A stretch of 49,808 nt of DNA. Source: CAZUCE01 sp964619265 (lineage in GTDB: Bacteria > Planctomycetota > UBA1135 > GCA-002686595). The DNA lies in the NCBI GenBank assembly GCA_964619265.1, contig CAZUCE010000031.1, forward strand, positions 1 to 49,808, given 5' to 3'. Position 1 is the stretch's first letter. Each line of letters begins with the position of its first letter. The notes under the pieces were generated by a model. The model was not told the DNA's origin. It was given only the letters and a program-made list of their open reading frames with translations, and did not search any database. The position numbers and the translations under genes were made by a program. Of the stretch, positions 34,067 to 42,091 are shown piece by piece.

Positions 34067-35648
34067 GGGAGCTCTCCGCTGGTTGCTGTTCTTAGGTTTC
34101 GTCGCGGGCTGCGCCAAGCAGACCGATCCGCCGAACGTCTTGCTCGTCACCATAGACACCCTGCGGGCGGATCGGCTGTCGGGAGCCGGCTATGAGCGGG
34201 AAACGACGCCGAATCTGGACGCGCTCGGTCGCGAAGGCCTGGTCTTTACCCACGCTACCAGCCCTCGCGCCAAGACGACACCGGCGATCGCCTCGCTGCT
34301 GACCGGCCTGTACCCCCACGACCATGGGGTGCGCGACCTCTCCACGCCGATCTCCGAGGAGCCCGCCTTGGTCGGAGATGTCTTCCGCAGCCGGGGCTAC
34401 TCGACCTTCGCAATCCTCGGCAACTGGGTCTTGATCGACCGCCGGTCGGGGCTCGCGCGCGGATTCCAGAGCTGGACCGAAGACCTGCCGGACCTGACCG
34501 GCGTTCCGCCCAACACCGTCCCCCAGCGAACCGCCCGCTCGTTGACCGACGGCGCGCTGCAGGCCGCCGGCCTGCGCGCCACCGACGGCGGAACCTTGGC
34601 CGGACCGTTTGAGGCAGCCTGCTCTGCGGACGCACCCTGGTTTGGCTGGCTGCACTACATGGACCCCCACGGACTGTACGACCCGCCGAGCGAGCACGAT
34701 GTGTTCGGCCCAGGCGCGCTCGACCCGATCGGCCCGGTTGAAGCCATCCCCCCAAGCCAGCTGCATCGCCCGCGCATCGCCAATTACAACGTCCCGCCCG
34801 ACGCCCGCCTAATGGACGGCCGCATCGACGCCGCGCGCGTGCGCGATCGCTACGACGGCGAAGTGCGTTACGTGGACGCCGAACTCGGCCGGCTCCTGGA
34901 CGAGTTGGACTCCGCAGGCTCGCTCGCAAACACCATCGTTGCGGTCACCTCGGACCACGGGGAGAGCCTCGGCGAACATCTGTACTGGTTCGAGCACGGG
35001 CTCTATACCTACGAGGCAACCACCCGCGTGCCGCTGATCCTGCGCCTTCCCGGCGCTTTGCGCGACGACGTCGATTCCGACCTGCTCGAACGCGGTGTGT
35101 TCACCGGCGACGTGTCTTTGGTCGATCTCGCGCCGACCCTGCTCGACCTATGCGACTTGCCGCGCTTGGTCCACCGCCGGCTCGAACTTACCGACCCCAC
35201 CCTGGCCGGGCGCAGCCTCGTCCCCGACTTGCGCTCCGGACGCGAGCGCAGGCGGCCGGTGTTTTCAGAACAAGTCGAACGCTCCGAGCTGGCTGGGCTC
35301 GTCCACAAAAAGAGCGTGCGCGTCGGCAACGCCAAGCTGATTCGGCGCTACACCTTTGCGCGACCGCTCGACCTGAACCGGCCGGGCGCCGAACGGGACC
35401 TCCAGGTTCTGCTCGAGGAGTTCTACGATCTCGAATCTGACCCCCACGAATCCCAACCGCTCGACCCGGACGATCTGGAAGCGGCAAGCGTCGCCCAGCT
35501 GCGCGATGCCCTGGACGGATTCTTCGCGGCCGATCGCAACCTGGACCGCGAGGCCGCACGCCTGCAGCGCAGGCGTGAGAGCCTCGAACGTGAAGAGCCT
35601 CGCGACCTGCGCTACCTGGACCTTTTGGGCTACGGCGGCGAGCACTAG
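34065..35648 (+). CDS. Sulfatase/alkaline phosphatase-superfamily lipoprotein (paralogue)
   Basis: A 527-residue protein. The signal LLFLGFVAG ends in Cys16 (FVAGC). Motifs: NVLLVTIDTLRADRLSGAGY with Asp31, TTPNLDALGREGL, SPRAKTTPAIASLLTGLYPHDHG with Thr71 at the nucleophile position (T-T-P-A-I, again no CxPSR), YDGEVRYVDAELGRLLDEL, and VAVTSDHGESLGEH. The C-terminus carries the YDLESDPHESQPL motif seen in sulfatases. It is a clear paralogue of the divergent gene; the shared ancestry and abutting starts suggest a duplication with inversion. Substrate and direction of activity (sulfate ester or phosphodiester) are unknown. Confidence 0.87.
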   Translation: MGALRWLLFLGFVAGCAKQTDPPNVLLVTIDTLRADRLSGAGYERETTPNLDALGREGLVFTHATSPRAKTTPAIASLLTGLYPHDHGVRDLSTPISEEPALVGDVFRSRGYSTFAILGNWVLIDRRSGLARGFQSWTEDLPDLTGVPPNTVPQRTARSLTDGALQAAGLRATDGGTLAGPFEAACSADAPWFGWLHYMDPHGLYDPPSEHDVFGPGALDPIGPVEAIPPSQLHRPRIANYNVPPDARLMDGRIDAARVRDRYDGEVRYVDAELGRLLDELDSAGSLANTIVAVTSDHGESLGEHLYWFEHGLYTYEATTRVPLILRLPGALRDDVDSDLLERGVFTGDVSLVDLAPTLLDLCDLPRLVHRRLELTDPTLAGRSLVPDLRSGRERRRPVFSEQVERSELAGLVHKKSVRVGNAKLIRRYTFARPLDLNRPGAERDLQVLLEEFYDLESDPHESQPLDPDDLEAASVAQLRDALDGFFAADRNLDREAARLQRRRESLEREEPRDLRYLDLLGYGGEH

Positions 35649-35898
35649 CAGCCCAGCCGTGTGGCTCGGGGTCGATCTTGGCCGAGGCCTTCCCATGCAC
35701 GGAGGCATGGCTATGACTTCGTCCGCGGCTGCCGGCCGCCACCCTAGGAGAAGTGTCTCAGGGAGGGAGGGTGCGGTTCGCCCTCGCCCGGCCAATTGCG
35801 TTCCGGCTAGCTGCTATCCCGCCCTACCGCTTCTCGCCCAGCTGGGCTTCCGCATGAGGGCCTCCGCATGGGGGCCTGTTCGTGCCCCCCAAAAGGGG

Positions 35899-35970
35899 TT
35901 ACCCCGCCAGGACTCGAACCTGGAATGACTGGACCAAAACCAGTTGTGTTGCCAATTACACCACGGGGTA
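35899..35970 (-). tRNA. tRNA-Gln (anticodon TTG)
   Basis: A 72-nt cloverleaf on the minus strand. The acceptor stem TACCCCG pairs with CGGGGTA, and the U1-A72 pair is typical of bacterial tRNA-Gln. The D arm contains TAATTGGCAA, the anticodon arm ACTGG-TTTTGGT-CCAGT places TTG at 34-36, and the T arm CCAGG-TTCGAGT-CCTGG is standard. CCA is not encoded; the discriminator A is followed by CCCCTTTT, where GGGG-TAA-CCCC-TTTT could form a short terminator-like hairpin. Confidence 0.95.
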
Positions 35971-36008
35971 ACAGGGGCGCGAGAATATACCGCCCGCCCC
36001 CCCCGGGC

Positions 36009-37313
36009 TCAACCGAGCAGGCCGCCCTGGTCGCCCAACTTTTCGTCCACGGCACGCAAAACCAGCTCCAGGGCCATCCGGGTGGCAAAGCTCTGGACGC
36101 GGTCGCGGTCCAATCCGGGGAAGCGCCGCTCGAAGGTCCAAACCTGCTCAGCGCCCCACCGGGTCCCCATCGCCAAGCCGAACCAGACCAGCCCCACCGG
36201 CTTCTCCGCCGATCCGCCCCCCGGTCCGGCGATCCCCGTCACCGAAACGGCGAGGTCTGCCCCCGAAGCCTGGGCCGCACCGCGGGCCATCGCGGCCGCT
36301 ACCTGGGACGAGACGGCCCCATGGGTCTCCAGAAGCTCCCAAGCAACGTTGAGCTGACGGTGCTTGATCTCGTTGGCGTAGGTCACCCAGCCGGCTCCGA
36401 ACACGCCGCTCGAGCCCGCCACGCCGGTCAGCCGCGACGCGATGCGTCCGCCGGTACAAGATTCCGCCACGGCGACCTTCAGGCCCTCCTCGGCGAGGCG
36501 CTCGACCACCCGGGCCTCCAGCGACCCGCGACCCTCGAACAGAATCCAGGGCTCAAATCGCTCGCGGAAAGCGAGCGCCCGAGCCTCAAGAGCCCCGCCC
36601 TCCCCGGGCTTCGAACCGGAGGAAACCAGATGCGCGGTCAAGATCCCCTCCTTCGCCGAGACGCCGATCAAAGGATCCGCCTCGCGGGACATCCAGTCGC
36701 CGCACTGCTCTGCGAAGATCGACTCGGACAAACCGGCCAGGTGGAAGGTCCGCTCGGATCGAATCGGCAACCGAGCATGTCGCTCACGCAGCAGGGGCTT
36801 GAGCACCTCGCCCCACATGGGCTGCAGTTCGCGCGGCGGACCCGGAAGGCAGACCAAAAGGCAGGTCCCGATCCGCACGGCGAAGCCCGGGGCCGTGCCG
36901 TGGTCGTTGGGCAGGAGCTTGGCGCCGGCGGGCAGCATCGCCTGGCGGCGATTGGATTCGGGAGCCACCCGCCCGCGCAGGGCGAAGCGCTCTTCGATCG
37001 CCTTGAACACTCCGGGGGCTTCGACCAATTCGACACCCGCAGCAGCTGCCGCAGCGTCGCGGGTCACATCGTCCAAAGTGGGCCCTAGTCCCCCGCTGGA
37101 GACGACGACGTCGGCGCCCGAGCACAGCTCGGTCATCGCTCGACGCAGGGGTTCTTCGTCATCGCTGACCAGTCGCGTAGAGCGCAGTTCAAAACCCATC
37201 GCGCCCAATTCCGACAGCAAAAACGGCGCATTGAGGTCCGCGTGGGCACCGCGCAAGAGCTCATCGCCAATCGACAACACGCAAGCGCGCGGGCGGTGTT
37301 CCGGGTCGTTCAC
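36009..37313 (-). CDS. cinA: CinA-like protein (nicotinamide-nucleotide amidase, competence/damage-inducible)
   Basis: A 434-residue two-domain protein. The N-terminal MoaB/MogA-like domain begins ACVLSIGDELLRGAHADLNAPFL and has VVVSSGGLGPTLDDVTRDA and FAVRIG-CLLVCLPGPPREL. The C-terminal CinA amidase domain has AVAESCTGGRIASRLTGVAGSSGVF (catalytic Ser), VTYANEIK and LAVSVTGIAGPGGGSAEKPVGLVWFG. It recycles NMN to NaMN and may hydrolyse ADP-ribose compounds. The GTG start at 37313 overlaps the tatC stop as GTGA, which sets the start; the upstream ATG at 37376 would lie inside tatC. Confidence 0.93.
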   Translation of the reverse strand: MNDPEHRPRACVLSIGDELLRGAHADLNAPFLLSELGAMGFELRSTRLVSDDEEPLRRAMTELCSGADVVVSSGGLGPTLDDVTRDAAAAAAGVELVEAPGVFKAIEERFALRGRVAPESNRRQAMLPAGAKLLPNDHGTAPGFAVRIGTCLLVCLPGPPRELQPMWGEVLKPLLRERHARLPIRSERTFHLAGLSESIFAEQCGDWMSREADPLIGVSAKEGILTAHLVSSGSKPGEGGALEARALAFRERFEPWILFEGRGSLEARVVERLAEEGLKVAVAESCTGGRIASRLTGVAGSSGVFGAGWVTYANEIKHRQLNVAWELLETHGAVSSQVAAAMARGAAQASGADLAVSVTGIAGPGGGSAEKPVGLVWFGLAMGTRWGAEQVWTFERRFPGLDRDRVQSFATRMALELVLRAVDEKLGDQGGLLG

Positions 37314-38212
37314 GAAGTGGGCTCCGCTGCGGCAGTCGACTTCAGCGCCCGCTTGGCCGCTGCGCGCGAGGTCCAAATGCCGATTTCATAGAGCACGACC
37401 ATCGGCCCCGCCATCATCAGCTGGGTGTAGGGATCCGGCGGCGTGAACAGCGCGGCCAGAACAAAAGAAGCCAGCACGAAATGTCCGCGTAGCTTGGCAA
37501 AGGTCGCCGGCTCCACCAGCCCCACACGCGCCACCGCCGTCATGACAATCGGCACCTGGAACACCAGGCCCAGCCCAAAGCACAGGATCGACAAAAAGGA
37601 CAGGTACTCGCTGGCGCGAATATCCGGCCGGCCCGTCAGCAAGGCTTCGCCGCGATTCAGAAAGTAGATGCCGTAGGGCACCATCGTCAGAAAAGCGAAC
37701 AGGATGCCGGTAAAGAACAGCAGCACCGAAGCTGGCAAATAGGACAGCACCACACGGCGCTCTGCCTTGTACAAGCCAGCGGCGATGAAGCCCCACAACT
37801 GCCACAAAAGGTACGGACCGCCCAGAAAGAGTGCTGCGTACAAGGCGACCTTGAGCGAGACGAGGAAATTCTCGAACGGCCCCGTGACCAGCAGCTTCGA
37901 GGGGATCGGCTCCCGCAACTGTTCGGTGCCGTCACTGAAGACCTCGAAGTAGTAATCGCGCGGTCTTCCCTCGGGGTTTTTCAGCAGCTCGGCTTCGTGC
38001 AGCTCGGCGAGGTCTTCATTGAGCCAGGCCACCGCGTCGTTCCATGGCCCGTCCATCACTGAACGCAACTCCACCCGGAACAGATACGCGACGATGAACG
38101 CCACCCCCACCGCCAGCACGCCATGGAACAGGCGCCTACGCAGCTCGTCCAAGTGATCGCCGAGGCTCATGGAGGTCGCCTCGATCGGATCGGGTTCAGA
38201 GGGTCCCGCCAT
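37310..38212 (-). CDS. tatC: Sec-independent (Tat) translocase subunit TatC
   Basis: Inner-membrane core of the twin-arginine export system, 300 residues, with the six-helix layout and the N-terminal motif MSLGDHLDELRRRLF. The FENFLVSLKVALYAALFLGGPYLLWQLWGFIAAGLYKAERR segment is characteristic. The first periplasmic loop is longer than usual (about 75 residues, with a charged, helical insert), a point where planctomycete TatC proteins tend to differ. TatA/TatB genes are not in the window. It is translationally coupled to cinA. Confidence 0.95.
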   Translation of the reverse strand: MAGPSEPDPIEATSMSLGDHLDELRRRLFHGVLAVGVAFIVAYLFRVELRSVMDGPWNDAVAWLNEDLAELHEAELLKNPEGRPRDYYFEVFSDGTEQLREPIPSKLLVTGPFENFLVSLKVALYAALFLGGPYLLWQLWGFIAAGLYKAERRVVLSYLPASVLLFFTGILFAFLTMVPYGIYFLNRGEALLTGRPDIRASEYLSFLSILCFGLGLVFQVPIVMTAVARVGLVEPATFAKLRGHFVLASFVLAALFTPPDPYTQLMMAGPMVVLYEIGIWTSRAAAKRALKSTAAAEPTS

Positions 38213-38268
38213 CGCTGAAGAGTCTAGTGTGGCCCTCCACAGATTGTTCGTCGTTCGTGCTCAACGCA

Positions 38269-38305
38269 AAGCGGGCAGCAGCGCCGTTTGCGCTGCTGCC
38301 CGCTT
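38269..38305 (-). terminator. Terminator hairpin after the coiled-coil gene
   Basis: A perfect 16-bp inverted repeat (38269-38284 with 38290-38305) around the loop CGTTT, located just past the stop at 38329 on the minus strand and before tatC. The T-run is weak (TTTGCGT). Confidence 0.7.
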
Positions 38306-38328
38306 GACTTGGCTAGCCTGAGCCCGGC

Positions 38329-39588
38329 TCAGAACTGGATGTACTTCCGAAGCGTGTTGAAAGAAATCACCGCGACGCCGCGGGCTTGAGCCTCGCCGTA
38401 GATCGGAAGCTCGGTCGGGGAGATCGGCTCCTCGAGCGGATCGCCGTACTCGTCGACCATGATGTCGCCGCCGAGGATCAGCATGTCGGTCGAAGCATCG
38501 ACGCGCTCCTGAACGATCACCCCCATCTTGGCGAGGACGACACTCAGCTCGTCCCGGTCGAAGTTGCCCGCAAAACGTCCGGCCAGGGCCGCGCGACGCT
38601 CGCCGGTCGGGTCGAACAGCGGGTTGTAGACCTCATCTCCGCGAACCACCGCGTCGAAAGGATCGGCGAGCGTGCCGAGCTGCAACTTGGCCAGGCCCGA
38701 TTGAACCTCCAAGACGACGCCTTCGGTCTTGATGCGGCGATCCGCGGTGTTGGCGCCGGCCGAACGAATCGTAAAGCTCATGCCAGGAACGACACGCTTC
38801 AGGGAACCGATGTCGATCCAAGCCAAACCGAGTTCCTTCGAGACCGAGGTGATGGTTCCGTCGGCCTCTTCGGCGCGGGTGCCTTCCGTAAACGCGAGCT
38901 GCACGCGAGCGGAGGCAAGGGCCGCGACCAACTCTTCTTCGGAGCGACCGGCGGCGCGCACGACATCGTCGAGTTCGCGTTCTAGCTCACGCTTGGATTG
39001 ATCCAGCTCGTCGGCCTGGGCCTCGACGGTCGCTAGACGATCCTCGAGCTCGGTTTGACGCTCCTCGGCGTTGGCTTGCTCGTCGGAGAGGTTTCCGCGC
39101 AATTCAGCGATCGTCTCGTCTTTCGTGGACAAGTCGGTTTGACGCGCGTCCTTCTCGGTCTGAAGCTCGCTCTCGAGGCGCGCGACGTCGGACCGCAGAC
39201 TGTCGATGCGCTCGGCGAGCTTGCGACGCTCCGCGCGGATCGCCGGGAGGATGTCCTGGAAGGTCGTGGCGTCGGCCGGGAGGTCCGGGAAGTCGGCGCT
39301 GAGATCCGCAATGGCGGAGGCGGCCAAGTCCGCGTTGATCTGCTTGGAGACGTCGTTCGCGTCGAAGAAACCGAGCAATTCCGAAGCTTGGCGCCGATCG
39401 GTGTCTGCGCTGGCGGCGAGCTGCTCGGCCTCCTCCTTGGCCTGCCTGGCTACGTCTAGACTGCCCTCGGCCTTCGAGCGATCGTCCTGGGAGATGTACG
39501 CAAAGAGCACCGCCACGAGGGCGATGACGGCTAGGAAGATCACCCAGGTCACGGAGACTTGGGCGGCTCCGCGGTTCGATCCATGCAT
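38329..39588 (-). CDS. Membrane coiled-coil protein with C-terminal BRCT-like domain
   Basis: A protein of about 419 residues. One membrane helix (VTWVIFLAVIALVAVLFAYI, residues ~12-31) is followed by ~200 residues of coiled coil (KAEGSLDVARQAKEEAEQLAA through LDQSKRELERELDDVVRAA). A beta-rich middle region follows (ITSVSKELGLAWIDIGSLKRVVPGMSFTI). The last ~80 residues resemble a BRCT fold: RFAGNFDRDELSVVLAKMGVIVQERVDASTDMLILGGD and AQARGVAVISFNTLRKYI. BRCT domains bind phosphopeptides or DNA and are rare on membrane proteins. The start could also be 39603 or 39618. The function is unknown; a structural or tethering role is inferred. Confidence 0.78.
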   Translation of the reverse strand: MHGSNRGAAQVSVTWVIFLAVIALVAVLFAYISQDDRSKAEGSLDVARQAKEEAEQLAASADTDRRQASELLGFFDANDVSKQINADLAASAIADLSADFPDLPADATTFQDILPAIRAERRKLAERIDSLRSDVARLESELQTEKDARQTDLSTKDETIAELRGNLSDEQANAEERQTELEDRLATVEAQADELDQSKRELERELDDVVRAAGRSEEELVAALASARVQLAFTEGTRAEEADGTITSVSKELGLAWIDIGSLKRVVPGMSFTIRSAGANTADRRIKTEGVVLEVQSGLAKLQLGTLADPFDAVVRGDEVYNPLFDPTGERRAALAGRFAGNFDRDELSVVLAKMGVIVQERVDASTDMLILGGDIMVDEYGDPLEEPISPTELPIYGEAQARGVAVISFNTLRKYIQF

Positions 39589-39894
39589 GGGTCGGTGCCT
39601 CATCGAGGGGGGCCTCATCGGGGGGAAACGGTGAGTCTGTGGAGAGATTCGGGAGTCGAAGGACGGCCTTCGTCGCTGTGCTTGATACCCGAGCGGGGCG
39701 GCTCGGGCAAGCTTCCCGGCCAGTGAGGACCCTCTAGCCACGCGCGGCGCCCCGACCTACCGTTTGGGTTCGGCGGGATTTTAGGGGCGTCGATCGGGCC
39801 CCGGAAGGCAGCCTTTCGCGGGCGCAACGGGATTCGAGCCCGCTTTGATCCCACCCTGCCGCTCCAGTCCCCACCCTCAGCCCTCATCCTGGCC
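39589..39894. other. Divergent intergenic region with structured hairpin
   Basis: 306 bp between the coiled-coil gene and coaE. It includes an extended hairpin: CCCGAGC/GCTCGGG (39688-39694 with 39701-39707), continued by GCTTG/CAAGC (39680-39684 with 39708-39712) with a 3-nt bulge. It could be a regulatory dyad or RNA structure; no other gene was recognised. Confidence 0.4.
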
Positions 39895-40566
39895 GTGCTG
39901 CCTCCCGACGCCGAATTTCGAGCCCAGGCCCCCAGCTCACGCGCCTTGCGAACCCTGGTGGTCGGAATTCTGGGCGGAATCGCCTCGGGCAAGTCCCTGG
40001 CCGCCGCCGAATTGGCCGGTGCGGAGGGCCTCCACCTGGATGCCGACCGGATCGCCCACCTGGCCCTGGCTTCGCCTGAGGTGACCGCCCGGGTCGCCGG
40101 AGCGTTTGGTCCCGGCGTCCTGGATGCAAGCGGCCAGCCCGACCGGGCCCTGCTCGCGCAGCAGATCTTCGCCGATCCGGAGAAGCGCCGCCAACTCGAG
40201 GGCTGGATCCACCCCGCCGTTCGTGCCACCATCGCGGACGAGCTGAAGGGCGCCCGGGACTCCCGGGTGCCGCTGGTGGTGCTCGACGTCCCGCTGCTCC
40301 TCGAGAACGAGGCGGAGCACGGCCTGGTCGCGGAATGCGACGCGCTGGTCTTCGTCGACACCCCCGCGGAAGACCGCGAATCCAGAGCGCGCCAAACGCG
40401 CGGCTGGGACGAGCGGGAGGTCGCGCGGCGCGAAGCAGCCCAGCTGCCCCTCGAACAGAAGCGCTCTCGCGCGACCCACGTTCTCGACAACTCGGGCTCC
40501 CGTCACGCGCTCGTTCATCGGGCGCGGCTCCTTCGCGGGAGCCTGCTCGCCGAGCCGCCCGCCTGA
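39895..40566 (+). CDS. coaE: Dephospho-CoA kinase
   Basis: Last step of coenzyme A synthesis: phosphorylates dephospho-CoA on the ribose 3' hydroxyl. A 223-residue protein with P-loop GGIASGKS, DADRIAHLAL (the family DADxIxH motif), WIHPAV, and VPLVVLDVPLLLEN. It starts with GTG at 39895; the first ~20 residues are a non-conserved extension. It lies 61 bp before rho, so the two may be co-transcribed. Confidence 0.93.
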   Translation: MLPPDAEFRAQAPSSRALRTLVVGILGGIASGKSLAAAELAGAEGLHLDADRIAHLALASPEVTARVAGAFGPGVLDASGQPDRALLAQQIFADPEKRRQLEGWIHPAVRATIADELKGARDSRVPLVVLDVPLLLENEAEHGLVAECDALVFVDTPAEDRESRARQTRGWDEREVARREAAQLPLEQKRSRATHVLDNSGSRHALVHRARLLRGSLLAEPPA

Positions 40567-40627
40567 CCGAGCTTCCGCTCGATCCCTACCTTCCGACTTT
40601 CCCGGGCAAGGCCCGGGCCCCCTCGAC

Positions 40628-42091
40628 ATGGTCCAGAAGAAGCGTCAACGATCCCACGGCGGCAAATCCTTCGGCGGCAAGAAGCCGTTGGTCGCCCAGG
40701 CCAAGCAGCTCGAACGTCAAACCGACATCTACATCGACGTCGACGCCCTGCCTAAGGACCTCGACGAAGAACAGCTGGAGGACCTCCTGGCAGAGCGCAA
40801 GAAGCCTAAGGGTCGCGCCAAGGTCCAAGAGATCGAATACGTCTCCTGGTGCGAGCTGAAGCTCGGTGAGCTCATCGAGCGCGCTGAGGACGAGAAGCTC
40901 GAAATCCCGGTCACCCGGCGCCGGCGGGACATCCTCTGGCGATTCGCCGAGAATCACTTCGACAAGGGCGGCCGCCTCCAATCCGAAGGTTGCCTGGAGG
41001 TCATCGGCGACGACATCGCGTTCCTGCGGATCCCCTCCGCGTCCTACCTGCCCACGGAAGAGGATGTGTTCGTACCGCGCTCCATGATCGAGCGCTTCGG
41101 CCTACGCACCGGCATGACTCTACGTGGCGAAGTCCGCCCGCCGCTGGAGGGCGAGCGGCATCTGTGTCTGTGCTCGTTGGAGTTGGTCGACCTCCACGAT
41201 CCCGAAGAAGCCGCTAGCCGCACACCGTTCAAGGAGCTCACCCCGCTGTACCCCGAGGAACGCTTCCTGCTCGAAGGAACTTCGGCCAATCCGCTTGAAA
41301 TGCGCATTGCCGATCTGGTGACGCCCATCGGGCGCGGCCAACGCGGCCTGATCGTCGCGCCGCCGCGAACGGGCAAGACGGTCTTGCTGCAGCAAATCGC
41401 CAACTCGATCGTCGAGAAAGCCCCGGATTGTCATCTGATCGTGCTGCTCATCGACGAACGTCCCGAGGAAGTCACCGACTTCGAGCGCAACCTCGCAGGC
41501 AACAAACGCGAGGTCATTTCCTCCACATTCGATGAATCCTCTGCCCGGCACCTAAAGGTCGCTCGGATGGTGATCGAGAAGGCACGCTCGCTGGTCGAGG
41601 CCGGCGAAGACGTCGTCATTCTGCTGGACTCGATCACGCGCCTGGCGCGCGCTTCCAACCAGGAAGCGCCCTCGGACGGCAAGTTGCTCTCCGGAGGCAT
41701 CGAGGCGACGGCGCTGTCGATGCCCAAGCAGTTCTTCGGCTCAGCTCGCAACATCGAGGACGGCGGCTCGCTGACGATTCTCGGCACCGCGCTGATCGAA
41801 ACCGGCTCGAAAATGGACGAGGTCATTTTCGAGGAGTTCAAGGGCACCGGCAACATGGAGCTGGTCCTCGAACGGCGTTTGGCGGACCGCCGGATCTTCC
41901 CCGCGATCGATATCAATCGGTCGGGAACGCGCAAGGAAGAGCTGCTCTTCACCCCTCAAGAAATTGAGCGCGTGTGGATGCTGCGCAAAGTCTTGAACGA
42001 GCTCGATCCCGTCGAGGCGATGGAAATGCTGGTCCAAAAGATGCGCCGAACGAAGGTCAACGCCGAGTTCCTGATGACCATCGGCTCCTAG
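40628..42091 (+). CDS. rho: Transcription termination factor Rho
   Basis: Hexameric RNA-dependent ATPase that ends transcription at unstructured C-rich RNA. The 487 residues include a basic, Lys/Arg-rich N-terminal extension of ~75 residues. Next comes an RNA-binding cold-shock-like domain (GCLEVIGDDIAFLRIPSASYLPTEEDVFVP). The ATPase domain has P-loop APPRTGKT (residues 244-251, Lys250), Walker B VVILLDSITRLARA, and the LSGGIEATALSMPKQFFGSARN segment (Q and R loops). The fifth P-loop residue is Thr instead of the Ala seen in E. coli (PPKAGKT). Its TAG shares CTAG with the convergent glycosyltransferase stop. Confidence 0.97.
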   Translation: MVQKKRQRSHGGKSFGGKKPLVAQAKQLERQTDIYIDVDALPKDLDEEQLEDLLAERKKPKGRAKVQEIEYVSWCELKLGELIERAEDEKLEIPVTRRRRDILWRFAENHFDKGGRLQSEGCLEVIGDDIAFLRIPSASYLPTEEDVFVPRSMIERFGLRTGMTLRGEVRPPLEGERHLCLCSLELVDLHDPEEAASRTPFKELTPLYPEERFLLEGTSANPLEMRIADLVTPIGRGQRGLIVAPPRTGKTVLLQQIANSIVEKAPDCHLIVLLIDERPEEVTDFERNLAGNKREVISSTFDESSARHLKVARMVIEKARSLVEAGEDVVILLDSITRLARASNQEAPSDGKLLSGGIEATALSMPKQFFGSARNIEDGGSLTILGTALIETGSKMDEVIFEEFKGTGNMELVLERRLADRRIFPAIDINRSGTRKEELLFTPQEIERVWMLRKVLNELDPVEAMEMLVQKMRRTKVNAEFLMTIGS

